A DNA stretch of 64,000 nucleotides from Thermoanaerobaculia bacterium. GTDB taxonomy: Bacteria; Acidobacteriota; Thermoanaerobaculia; Gp7-AA8. Within the stretch, counting starts at the first letter, position 1; each line of letters opens with the position of its first letter. The notes beneath the pieces were generated by a model. That model ran no database searches. It saw only the letters and a list, made by a program, of their open reading frames with translations, and was not told the origin of the DNA. Made by a program: the position numbers and the translations under genes. Below, in pieces: positions 16,358-24,375 of this stretch. The stretch is taken from positions 1-64,000 of the forward strand of contig JADGNZ010000014.1 of assembly GCA_017883205.1 (NCBI GenBank), written 5' to 3'.

Positions 16358-18027
16358 GCGTGAGACGCGGAATGTTGGATGTTGAGTGTTCAGTGTTGAA
16401 TGAAGCCCCGGAGCATCACGGGACTCCTCATTCAACATTCAGCATCCAAGTTTTGACAGTCACCATTCTGCTCTTCCTCTTCACCTTTCCTCTTTTCGCG
16501 AACGACCTTCAAGTCGACAAGCACACGCTTTCCGTCGATGACAGCGTCACGATCACGGTGTTGCTCACCGATGCGTTCGCGTCGCTCGACAGCGTGCAGC
16601 TCCCGTTGCAGAACCTCGTCATCGACGGATCGCCTTCGGTCTCCTCGGAGTTTTCGTGGATCAATGGCCAGTCGACGCGGCGGAAAGTCTTCACGTACAC
16701 GGCGCATCCCCGAGGAGCGGGCGCGGCGCTGATCGGACCGGTCGTTCTGCGCAGCAGCGACGGACAGGTCGAGACGCTGGCGCCGGTGGCAATTCAGGTG
16801 CTTCCTGACCGCACGGCTGGAAGCAACGATCCCGTGCGCATCCTGCACGAGTTGCTTGCCACGGGTCGGGATCCGATCTTCGTGGTGGCCGAGGCGGACA
16901 AGACGAGCGCGTTTGTCGGCGAACAGGTCATCGTGACCTGGACGATCTACAACGCGGCCAACGTGCAGCAACACGGGCTGGGCGACTTTCCCAAGTTCAG
17001 CGACTTCTGGACCGAAGAGCTCGACGTGCGCAGCGAGACATTGCAACAGGTCGTCGTCGGCGGTGTGCCGATGCAGAAGCTCGTCATCCGCCGCGTGGCG
17101 CTTTTCCCGTTGCGCAGCGGGACGCTCACGGTCGAGCCGATGTCGATCGAAGGGCAGATCATGAGGCGCTCGGATACCGGAAGTCCTTTCGGCATGTTCG
17201 AAGGAACGATCGTCGACATCCATCGCCGTTCCGCCGCGCTGACGATCGAGGCGCGGCCGATTCCGCCCGGCCCGCCTGTCGCATCGGTCGGCGATGTCTC
17301 GATGCAGTGCCAGGCGCCGCAGCAGAAGAGCGGCGGGCCGGTGTCGATCGACGTGGTAATGAGCGGCCGGGCGAATCTTCGCGCCGCGCCGCCGCCCGCG
17401 TTTGCGCGCGCGCTCGACGGAAGCATGCAGATCGGCGAGAAGGGAGTGACGGTTGAGCGCCGCGAAGGCACGATGACGCGCCGCTGGAAGTTTCTGATTT
17501 TCCCATCGAGTAGCGGCGTGTTCGTCGTCCCTCCGCTGGTGAGCACGATCCTGACGCCGGCCGGTACGAGGCGCGACCTTCGATGTGAAGAGCGGAGCGT
17601 GCTCGTGGAAGCGGCGAGCGCCGCCGCCAATCCGCCGGCTGCGTCGTCGCCGCCGCGCGATGCCAGGCTCGAAGCGGCGCGACGGTCGTTGCCGGCCGCG
17701 GGTGTGCTGGCCGTCATCGCGATCATCGTCGCCATCGCGGGGCCGCGCGTACAGCGCGTCATGCGCATCCGTCGCGAGACGCAGTCGCTCTTGCGCGAGA
17801 CACCGGCCGAGACGCGTATCGCTGTCGACGCGTGGCTCGTGGCCGGTGGCGCCGATCTGTCGCTCATCGTCCGCGAGCAGTCGGATCGAGGGGACGCCTA
17901 TCGCGCCCTTCGCTCGCTGCTGGAAGCGGCGGAGCGTGATCGTCTGACTGCCGAGCCTGGCGAGATTCGGGCGCGGGTGCGGGAGGTGGTGTTGGCTAGA
18001 TCCAACGCTCCGAGGTCTAATACCTAA
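16354..18027 (+). CDS. BatD-like protein
   Basis: The body is a large periplasmic region with beta-sandwich-like repeats, including the EQVIVTWTIYN and RRVALFPLRSGTLTV segments of BatD. A membrane helix follows at about 455-475 (GVLAVIAIIVAIAG), then a cytoplasmic tail. GTG 16354 overlaps the previous stop (GTGA), like other starts in this operon, but puts ~33 residues encoded by a family D hairpin before the hydrophobic signal (TVTILLFLFTFPLFA). A TTG at 16453 would give a normal short signal peptide but lacks a ribosome site. Either start is possible. Confidence 0.82.
   Translation: MSVRRGMLDVECSVLNEAPEHHGTPHSTFSIQVLTVTILLFLFTFPLFANDLQVDKHTLSVDDSVTITVLLTDAFASLDSVQLPLQNLVIDGSPSVSSEFSWINGQSTRRKVFTYTAHPRGAGAALIGPVVLRSSDGQVETLAPVAIQVLPDRTAGSNDPVRILHELLATGRDPIFVVAEADKTSAFVGEQVIVTWTIYNAANVQQHGLGDFPKFSDFWTEELDVRSETLQQVVVGGVPMQKLVIRRVALFPLRSGTLTVEPMSIEGQIMRRSDTGSPFGMFEGTIVDIHRRSAALTIEARPIPPGPPVASVGDVSMQCQAPQQKSGGPVSIDVVMSGRANLRAAPPPAFARALDGSMQIGEKGVTVERREGTMTRRWKFLIFPSSSGVFVVPPLVSTILTPAGTRRDLRCEERSVLVEAASAAANPPAASSPPRDARLEAARRSLPAAGVLAVIAIIVAIAGPRVQRVMRIRRETQSLLRETPAETRIAVDAWLVAGGADLSLIVREQSDRGDAYRALRSLLEAAERDRLTAEPGEIRARVREVVLARSNAPRSNT
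16369..16450. repeat. Hairpin family D (copy D2)
   Basis: GGAATGTTGGATGTTGAGTG words (16369-16403) face CATTCAACATTCAGCATCC (16432-16450). It covers the TPR/BatD junction and the 5' end of the BatD reading frame. Confidence 0.8.
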
Positions 18028-18030
18028 ACC

Positions 18031-18297
18031 ATGAGCCGCCGCACGTTCTCAACCATGGATGCCGACGGCCAGCTGGTGCTGCCGCGAGCGATTTGCGACG
18101 AGGCTCATCTGGAGCCGGGAATGCCGTTGCGCATCACCTGCCGGGATGGCCGTGTTGAGATCGAGCCAGCGGAACGGGAAGTCCGGCTTGTCCGAAAGGC
18201 TGGGATACGAGTCGCAATACCAGTCGAGGCGAATGAGCCCTTGCGGAGCGATACCGTTCGTGAAACGACGGCCTCTCTTCGTGCTCGCCGGGGTTAA
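18031..18297 (+). CDS. AbrB/MazE/SpoVT-type DNA-binding protein
   Basis: This 88-residue protein has an N-terminal swapped-hairpin domain: MDADGQLVLPRAICDEAHLE, then a GMPLRI strand and a VEIEPA end, as in AbrB and MazE antitoxins. It starts three bases after the BatD stop. No PIN or MazF toxin follows, so it is either a solitary regulator or an orphan antitoxin. Its target is unknown. Confidence 0.8.
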   Translation: MSRRTFSTMDADGQLVLPRAICDEAHLEPGMPLRITCRDGRVEIEPAEREVRLVRKAGIRVAIPVEANEPLRSDTVRETTASLRARRG

Positions 18298-18303
18298 CGT
18301 GTC

Positions 18304-18327
18304 GGCGGGCAGAAAACCCGGCCCGCC
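18304..18327 (+). terminator. GC hairpin after the AbrB-like gene
   Basis: GGCGGGC and GCCCGCC form a 7-bp stem with a 10-base loop, seven bases after the stop codon. There is no T-run, so a terminator role is tentative. Confidence 0.35.
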
Positions 18328-18376
18328 TGCGTTCGTATGTAACAATCCAAACGTCCAAACATAATCAGGAGGATTC

Positions 18377-19147
18377 ATGTCGAAGAAACTGTTGCTTTCC
18401 CTTTGCGCCGTGGCGCTGCTTGCGATATCGGCGTTCGGTCAGACCGCCGATGAATTGCTGGAGAAGAACCTCAAAGCGATGGGTGGGAAGGACAAGCTCA
18501 TGGCGTTGAAGTCGGTGCAGATGACCGGCAAGATGAAGATGGGGCCGATCGAGGCTCCTTTCACGCTCACCAAGGCGCGCCCTTCCCAAATGCGCGTCGA
18601 TTTCACGATTCAGGGAATGACCGGCAGCCAGGCATACGACGGTACGACCGGCTGGATGGTGATGCCGTTCCAGGGCAACAAAGATCCCCAGAAGATGGCC
18701 GAAGAGCAGTTGAAGGACATCCGCACCGAGGCCGATTTTGATGGTCCCACCTTCGACTACAAGGCCAAGGGCAACAAGGTCGAATACGTCGGAAAAGAGG
18801 ACGTGCAGGGGACACCGTCCTACAAGCTGAAACTCACGACGAAGGACGGCAAAGAGTCGAACATTTATCTCGACGCCGAGACCTATCTCGTCATCCGCAC
18901 CGACACAACGGTGAACATGATGGGCCAGGAGGTCGAAACGGAAACGACGATCGGCGACTACAAGGAAGTGAACGGTCTCTACTTCCCCTACTCGCTCGAG
19001 AGCCATCAGAAGGGGAAGGAAGGGATGGGCGGACGGGCCATCGCATTCGAGAAGATCGAGCTCGATCCGAAGGTTGACGCGGCGATGTTCGTGATGCCTG
19101 CGGTAGCAGCTAAGCCGGTTGAAAAGAGTGAGCCGAAGAAGCAGTAG
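18377..19147 (+). CDS. LolA-like outer-membrane lipoprotein-sorting protein homologue
   Basis: This 256-residue exported protein has a signal peptide (about 1-21, LLSLCAVALLAISAFG) and the opening ADELLEKNLKAMGGKDKL common to LolA/LolB-fold proteins of Acidobacteriota and relatives. A long beta-rich body follows, with YDGTTGWMVMP and a repeated DAETYLVIRTDT strand. The fold is an incomplete beta-barrel that holds lipid chains; actual lipoprotein sorting is not shown. The ribosome site aggagg precedes ATG 18377. It is monocistronic. Confidence 0.78.
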   Translation: MSKKLLLSLCAVALLAISAFGQTADELLEKNLKAMGGKDKLMALKSVQMTGKMKMGPIEAPFTLTKARPSQMRVDFTIQGMTGSQAYDGTTGWMVMPFQGNKDPQKMAEEQLKDIRTEADFDGPTFDYKAKGNKVEYVGKEDVQGTPSYKLKLTTKDGKESNIYLDAETYLVIRTDTTVNMMGQEVETETTIGDYKEVNGLYFPYSLESHQKGKEGMGGRAIAFEKIELDPKVDAAMFVMPAVAAKPVEKSEPKKQ

Positions 19148-19149
19148 CG

Positions 19150-19377
19150 AGGGAGTCGCGGGTCGGGAGTCGGGGGTCGTAGCGATCCGCGGGGATCGCT
19201 GATCGGGAGTCGGGGGTCGTAGCGATCCGCGGGGGTCGCTGGTCGGGAGTCGGGAGTCGTAGCAAACAAGAAGCTGCGTCTCCGACCCCCGACAGCAAAC
19301 AAGAAGCTGCATCTCCGACACCCGACACCCGACACCCGACACCCGACACCCGACACCCGGCCCCCGACACCCGCAAC
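19150..19377. repeat. Hairpin family B (copy B2, largest)
   Basis: Three direct GGTCGGGAGTCGGGGGTCG + TAGCGATCCGCGG units form the 5' side. Two loops with AACAAGAAGCTGC(G/A)TCTCC and a long run of CCGACACCCGACACC words form the 3' side. No gene is seen in this 236-bp gap. Confidence 0.9.
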
Positions 19378-19383
19378 AGCACC

Positions 19384-19923
19384 ATGCCTCGCCCCATCCT
19401 CACGACCGAACGTCTCGTTCTGCGCCCGTTCGTACTTGCAGACGCGCCCGCGGTGCAACGGCTGGCCGGCGATCGCGAGATTGCTGCGAACACGCTCCTG
19501 ATCCCGCATCCGTATCCCGAGGGAGCGGCGGAGGAGTGGATCAAGGGACATGACGAGCAGTCCCCCAATCAGATCTTCGCGATCTCGTTGCGCGGCGTAG
19601 GCGAGGCCATGGGTGCGATCGGACTGCACGTGGAGCGAAAACACGAGCGTGCCGAGATCGGGTACTGGCTTGGCGTTCCGTACTGGGGACATGGGTACAC
19701 GACGGAAGCGGCGCGCGCGGTGGTCGGCTATGCCTTCGCCGAGGGCGGCATCAATCGGGTTTTCGCATATCACTTCAGCCGCAATCCGGCCTCTGGACGC
19801 GTGCTGCTGAAGCTCGGAATGCAACCCGAAGGAACGATGCGGCAGCACATCGTGAAGTGGGGTGAGCGCGTCGATGTCGATTTCTACGGAATCATCCGCG
19901 AAGATTGGGAGAAATCCCGTTAG
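19384..19923 (+). CDS. GNAT family N-acetyltransferase (RimJ/RimL-like)
   Basis: This 179-residue enzyme has the family opening [10 protein letters not shown], the acetyl-CoA loop [13 protein letters not shown] (about 98-110), and the [14 protein letters not shown] segment. The closing VDFYGI strand fits ribosomal-protein or small-molecule acetyltransferases. Substrate is unknown. Its stop codon overlaps that of the convergent aldo/keto reductase gene. It is clearly distinct from the GNAT at 711. Confidence 0.9.
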   Translation: MPRPILTTERLVLRPFVLADAPAVQRLAGDREIAANTLLIPHPYPEGAAEEWIKGHDEQSPNQIFAISLRGVGEAMGAIGLHVERKHERAEIGYWLGVPYWGHGYTTEAARAVVGYAFAEGGINRVFAYHFSRNPASGRVLLKLGMQPEGTMRQHIVKWGERVDVDFYGIIREDWEKSR

Positions 19924-20780
19924 CCGCTGATAGCGTCGAATTCCTCGTCGGACAGTTCAATCGACGCAGCCCCGATGTTCTCCTCGAGATGGTTGACGCG
20001 TCCGGTCCCCGGAATCGGCAACATGACCTTGGAGCGCTTGAGCAGCCAGGCAAGCGCGATCTGGGCGGGCGTAGCGTTGTGACGCGCGGCGATGACGCTC
20101 AGCGGTCCGCCCTTTCCGGCCAGCTTGCCGGTCTGCAGCGGGAACCAGGGGATGAATCCGATGTTCTCGCGGCCGCAATAGTCGAGCACCGGCTCCCACT
20201 CGCGGTCGGCGAGGTTGTAGCGGTTCTGCACGGAGACGATGTCGAAGACCTTTTGCGCCCGCTCGATCTGCTCGATCGTCACTTCCGAAAGTCCGGCGTG
20301 CTTGATTTTCCCCTCTTTCTGAAACTCGCGGATCGCGCCGAACTGATCCTCCTCGGCGACGTCAGGATCGATGCGATGCAACTGCCAGAGGTCGATGCGG
20401 TCGAGCCGTAGCCGGCGCAGGCTGCCTTCCAGCCCTTCGCGCAAACGCTCCGGCCTTCCGTTGACCGGCCACTGGTTGGGACCGGTTCGTTCCAGTCCGC
20501 CCTTCGTTGCGATCACGAGGCCTTTCGGATACGGATAGAGAGCCTCGGCGATCAGCTCTTCGCTGACATGCGGACCATACGACTCCGCCGTATCGATGAA
20601 ATTCACGCCCAACGCGACGGCGCGCCGGAGGACGTCGATCGCTTCCGCATGATCCTTCGGAGGTCCCCACACGCCGTTGCCGGTGATGCGCATCGCACCA
20701 AACCCGAGGCGGTGGACGAGGAGATCGCCGCCGAGATGGAAGGTCCCGCTCTGCGCGGCATTGAGAGTTGCGGTGGTCAT
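19920..20780 (-). CDS. Aldo/keto reductase
   Basis: This 286-residue NADPH-dependent reductase has the catalytic tetrad: Asp63 and Tyr68 in [10 protein letters not shown], Lys in ATKGG (about 92) and His in LWQLHRID (about 134). The C-terminal cofactor region [14 protein letters not shown] is typical of the AKR family. It reduces aldehydes or ketones to alcohols; substrate is not inferable. It is cytosolic and monocistronic. Confidence 0.93.
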   Translation of the reverse strand: MTTATLNAAQSGTFHLGGDLLVHRLGFGAMRITGNGVWGPPKDHAEAIDVLRRAVALGVNFIDTAESYGPHVSEELIAEALYPYPKGLVIATKGGLERTGPNQWPVNGRPERLREGLEGSLRRLRLDRIDLWQLHRIDPDVAEEDQFGAIREFQKEGKIKHAGLSEVTIEQIERAQKVFDIVSVQNRYNLADREWEPVLDYCGRENIGFIPWFPLQTGKLAGKGGPLSVIAARHNATPAQIALAWLLKRSKVMLPIPGTGRVNHLEENIGAASIELSDEEFDAISG

Positions 20781-20794
20781 CGGTAGCTCCTTTG

Positions 20795-20948
20795 CGGGGG
20801 TCGGGGGTCGGGAGTCGGGGGTCGGAAAGCAGAGATCAGAGACGCAGAGATCAGAGACGCAGAGATCAGAGACTGAAGGCTATCTCTGATCGCTGATCTC
20901 TGTTTCATCCCACTCCGACTCCCCACCCCCGAATCGCGACCCCCGATT
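20795..20948. repeat. Nested hairpin: family B outside, family C inside (B3/C3)
   Basis: The outer arms are GGGGGTCGGGGGTCGGGAG words (20795-20825) and CTCCGACTCCCCACCCCCG (20912 onward). Between them lie three GCAGAGATCAGAGAC units (20829-20873) and their complement (20882-20903). One element is thus folded inside another. The last bases touch the oxidoreductase stop codon. Confidence 0.85.
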
Positions 20949-22012
20949 CACAATTTCGCCCGTTCGTATTGCGGTGGCCATTTCACCTCGGCGCCGAGCG
21001 TTCGCGCCGCGTGGAGTGGCCAATACGGATCGCGCAGCAGTTCCCGCGCCAGCATCACTGCATCGGCGGAGTCGCTGGCGATGATCTCGTCCGCCTGGTG
21101 AGCCTCCGTGATCAGGCCGACCGCCACGGTAGCGATGCCTGCTTCGGCGCGGATGGCGCGGGCGAATGGAACCTGATAGCCCGGTCCGAGGACGATCTTC
21201 GCGCCGGGCACGGCTCCACCGCTGGAGCAATCGATGAGGTCAACGCCGAGGTCACGAAGCCTCTTTGCGAGCTCAATCGATTGAGGGAGATCCCATCCGC
21301 CTTCGACCCAATCCGAGGCGGAGATGCGAACGAAGAGCGCCCGGTCATCGGGCCAGGCCTGACGTACTCGCTCCGCCACGCGCAGAGCAAAGCGCATCCG
21401 GTTTTCGAGCGAGCCTCCGTACTCGTCCGTCCGCACGTTGCAGAGCGGCGAGAGAAACTCGTGGAGTAGATAGCCGTGAGCCATGTGCAGTTCGATGACG
21501 TGAAATCCCGCCAGCACCGCCAGCCTGGTAGCGTTCTCGAACTGATCGACGATTGCGTCGATCTCAGCGCCGGTCAGCGCGTGGGGAAGAGGATCGCTCT
21601 CGCGGAACGGAATTGCGCTGGGAGCCACTGTCTGCCACGATGCTGGTCCTTCGCGAATGACAGCTCCCCCGCGCCACGGAACGTCGGTCGATGCCTTCCT
21701 GCCAGCGTGCGCCAGCTGGATGCCGGCGACGGCACCATTGCCTTCGATGAAGGCCGCGATGCGCGCGAACGCTTCGGCGTGCTCCTGCGACCAGAAGCCG
21801 CTGTCCCAGGCCGTGATGCGGCCAGTCGGCGAAACGCCGCTCGCCTCCACCATGACCAGACCTGCGCCGCCGACGGCGCGGGTGCCGAGGTGAACGAAAT
21901 GCCAGTCGTTGGGCAGGCCGTCGTCGCTCGAGTATTGGCACATCGGAGAGACGAATACGCGGTTGCGGAAGGTCACGGAGCGGATGGCGTAAGGATCGAA
22001 GAGGTGAGGCAT
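20948..22012 (-). CDS. NADH:flavin oxidoreductase, old yellow enzyme family (YqjM-like)
   Basis: This 354-residue FMN enzyme reduces activated C=C bonds. It has SPMCQYSS near the N-terminus (with the Cys typical of YqjM-class enzymes), QLAHAGRKAS, the HMAHGYLLHEFLSPL active-site segment and the C-terminal DAVMLARELLRDPYWP. The frame is open upstream to 22474, but homology begins at ATG 22012 (MPHLFDPY), which I take as the start. Likely roles are detoxification of unsaturated carbonyls. Confidence 0.95.
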   Translation of the reverse strand: MPHLFDPYAIRSVTFRNRVFVSPMCQYSSDDGLPNDWHFVHLGTRAVGGAGLVMVEASGVSPTGRITAWDSGFWSQEHAEAFARIAAFIEGNGAVAGIQLAHAGRKASTDVPWRGGAVIREGPASWQTVAPSAIPFRESDPLPHALTGAEIDAIVDQFENATRLAVLAGFHVIELHMAHGYLLHEFLSPLCNVRTDEYGGSLENRMRFALRVAERVRQAWPDDRALFVRISASDWVEGGWDLPQSIELAKRLRDLGVDLIDCSSGGAVPGAKIVLGPGYQVPFARAIRAEAGIATVAVGLITEAHQADEIIASDSADAVMLARELLRDPYWPLHAARTLGAEVKWPPQYERAKL

Positions 22013-22151
22013 CGTTGTGCGGAATCCTCTGAGGGGCGGCAGTATAGCTGTGCCCGTCTGGTAACGTTTGCCCGGTCGTACGCGTATATCCTTACGACTA
22101 CCATGACGCCGACCGCGGCTTGCCCGCAGCCGGCCGATTAAAGGAGATTTC

Positions 22152-22886
22152 ATGACTCTCGTTTCCCGCATTTCCGTCTGCCTGCTTGTCGCGCTGGCAA
22201 CCATTCCCGCCGGGGCGCAGGCTTCGCGGCGCCGCGCCGTATCGCCTGCGAACGCGACAGGACCTACGACCTCGGTTCTCATTACCGCGACGGACGCTTC
22301 GAACGGCATCGCGATCGCGGCGGCCACGGTGACGTACGCTGGCCAAACCGCGACTACGGCCACCAATGGACAGACCAGAATCAACCTGCCGATCGGGAAG
22401 CCGGCTGTCGTTTTGGTTGGCCATGCCGCCTTCGTGCCCTTCTCGCAGTCGATCACGGCGCAGGCCGGCGGCACCTACGAACTGAAGCTCACCGAGAAAC
22501 CGTCCGTAACGATCAAGACGAAGACGCTTGAGACGCATATCGTCGATATCGGTACGGCCCAATTCGCGTACGCCGCAACGGTCTTCAGCAATCCGACTCG
22601 CGCCGACAATGCGAACTTCTGCAAAGATGACGGATCTGATTTCACTCCCGACAAGAACGCATTCACGCGCATCCTCGGTCCGGCCGTGCCGGTCACTGCC
22701 CCTCAGTGCTGCCAGAGCGGGAACGTGATGTCGGCCGACGTGGAGATGAAGACGGGCGACAAATTCAAGGTCTACTTCAAAGACAGTTGTTCCGGTAGCG
22801 AAGTCGATTTCGTCGGCCGCGAAAAAGCGACCGGCCTATATCAGTACTTCCGCTTCACGGATATCGCCGAGATCGACTTCCCGTAG
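22152..22886 (+). CDS. Secreted protein with carboxypeptidase-regulatory-like domain
   Basis: This 244-residue protein starts at ATG 22152 after aaggag. A signal peptide (about 1-23) is followed by a beta-sandwich domain (about 40-115, with GIAIAAATVTYAGQTATT) like those in carboxypeptidase-regulatory folds. The C-terminal domain has three Cys, two of them adjacent (QCCQSG), and no recognised match. The Cys residues suggest disulfides outside the cytoplasm. Function unknown. Confidence 0.65.
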   Translation: MTLVSRISVCLLVALATIPAGAQASRRRAVSPANATGPTTSVLITATDASNGIAIAAATVTYAGQTATTATNGQTRINLPIGKPAVVLVGHAAFVPFSQSITAQAGGTYELKLTEKPSVTIKTKTLETHIVDIGTAQFAYAATVFSNPTRADNANFCKDDGSDFTPDKNAFTRILGPAVPVTAPQCCQSGNVMSADVEMKTGDKFKVYFKDSCSGSEVDFVGREKATGLYQYFRFTDIAEIDFP

Positions 22887-22928
22887 CTCCGCTCGCGGGC
22901 ATGGGTCGATGCGCGGTAGACTTCCTTT

Positions 22929-24329
22929 GTGGTCAGCATCGATCCTCGCTTTGCCGTTGCCGCCGCTTCCGACGAGATCGAAAGGGTCTACGCGAAGCAA
23001 CGGGAGCATCGCGACGCGGTAGCTGCGACCACGGCCGTTGGTCGGATCGCAAAACTTCGCCGCTTGCACGATGCGATTTTTGCGCACCGCGAAGACATCT
23101 ACGCCGCGCTGTGGGCCGACTACGAGAAGCCTCCTTCGGAGGTTGATTTGTCGGAGATCTATCCGGCGGTCTCCGAAGCCCGGCACGCGATGAGGCATCT
23201 GCGGCGCTGGATGCGTCCCCGGCGCGTCAGCACGGCGCTGGCTCTCCTCGGGTCGCGCTCGCACATCGTCTACGAGCCGAAAGGCGTCGTGCTGATCATC
23301 TCGCCGTGGAACTTCCCGGTGAACCTGACGTTCGGCCCGCTCGTTTCGGCGATTGCCGCCGGCAACTGCGTCGTGATCAAGCCATCCGAAATGACGCCGC
23401 ACACGAGCGCGTGCATGAAGCAGATCCTCGGCGGCATCTTCGACGAGAGCGAAGTGGCCGTGATCGAAGGCGACTCGGCCGTTGCCGGCGAACTGCTGCT
23501 GAAGAAGTGGGATCACATCTTCTTCACCGGCAGCCCGGCGGTCGGCCGGGTGGTGATGCGCGCCGCAGCCGAGCACCTCACGCCGGTCACGCTGGAGCTG
23601 GGCGGCAAGTCGCCGGTCATCGTCGACCGCACGGCCAACCTGGACGAAGCGGCGAAGAAGATCGCCTGGGGCAAGTTCTTCAACTCCGGCCAGATCTGCA
23701 TCGCTCCCGACTACCTGCTGGTCGACGAAGCCATTCGCGAACCGTTCATCGAGAAGCTTCGCGCGGCGATAGCGCCGGAGACGGGGCTGATCGTCAACGA
23801 CCGGCACGCAGCGCGGGTGAAGAAGTTGTTCGATGATGCGGTGGCGGGCGGAGCGGAGGTTGTCGCAGGTGGCCAGTTCAATCAGCGCGCCCTCGGTCCC
23901 ACACTGCTGTCGAATGTCGATCCCGAGTCACCGCTGATGCAGCAGGAGATCTTCGGACCCCTTCTGCCGATGATGACCTACCGCACCATCGACGACGCGC
24001 TGGAACTGATCGCGACGCGCGAAAAGCCGCTCGTGCTTTACCTCTTCAGCCGCAGCCGCAATGTGATCCGCAAAGTGCTGCGCCGGACGACTGCCGGCGG
24101 AACTGCGATCAACGACACGCTCCTCCACTTCTTCCAGTTGAACCTGCCGTTCGGCGGAGTCGGCGAGAGCGGCGTCGGCAAAGCCCACGGCCAATTCGGG
24201 TTCGAAGCCTTCTCGAACGCCCGCGGCGTCTTCGAGCAACCAACCCGCTTCAGCACGATGCAGCTTCTCTATCCGCCCTACACGAAGTTCAAGAAGAAGC
24301 TGATCGATCTGACGATCAAGTACTTCTAG
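22929..24329 (+). CDS. Aldehyde dehydrogenase (ALDH3-like)
   Basis: This 466-residue NAD(P)-dependent enzyme oxidises aldehydes to acids. It shows the cofactor segment SPWNFPVNL, the FFTGSPAVGR turn, the general-base Glu in LELGGKSP and the catalytic Cys in NSGQICIAPDY. The C-terminal extension (YPPYTKFKKKLIDL) is characteristic of class 3 / fatty-aldehyde enzymes, which often associate with membranes. The start is GTG 22929. A role in clearing lipid-derived aldehydes would fit the neighbouring OYE and aldo/keto reductase. Confidence 0.95.
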   Translation: MVSIDPRFAVAAASDEIERVYAKQREHRDAVAATTAVGRIAKLRRLHDAIFAHREDIYAALWADYEKPPSEVDLSEIYPAVSEARHAMRHLRRWMRPRRVSTALALLGSRSHIVYEPKGVVLIISPWNFPVNLTFGPLVSAIAAGNCVVIKPSEMTPHTSACMKQILGGIFDESEVAVIEGDSAVAGELLLKKWDHIFFTGSPAVGRVVMRAAAEHLTPVTLELGGKSPVIVDRTANLDEAAKKIAWGKFFNSGQICIAPDYLLVDEAIREPFIEKLRAAIAPETGLIVNDRHAARVKKLFDDAVAGGAEVVAGGQFNQRALGPTLLSNVDPESPLMQQEIFGPLLPMMTYRTIDDALELIATREKPLVLYLFSRSRNVIRKVLRRTTAGGTAINDTLLHFFQLNLPFGGVGESGVGKAHGQFGFEAFSNARGVFEQPTRFSTMQLLYPPYTKFKKKLIDLTIKYF

Positions 24330-24375
24330 AGCGCGTCGCCTGCCGGCGCGGTGCCATTGGCATCAGCGCCTTGGG

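Noticed and set aside
18031-18297. Toxin-antitoxin pair at the AbrB-like gene
   Set aside because: No toxin-like gene lies on either side; the next gene is a LolA-like secreted protein.
20948-22474. Longer start for the old yellow enzyme
   Set aside because: The extra 154 residues overlap the divergent secreted-protein gene and lack family similarity.
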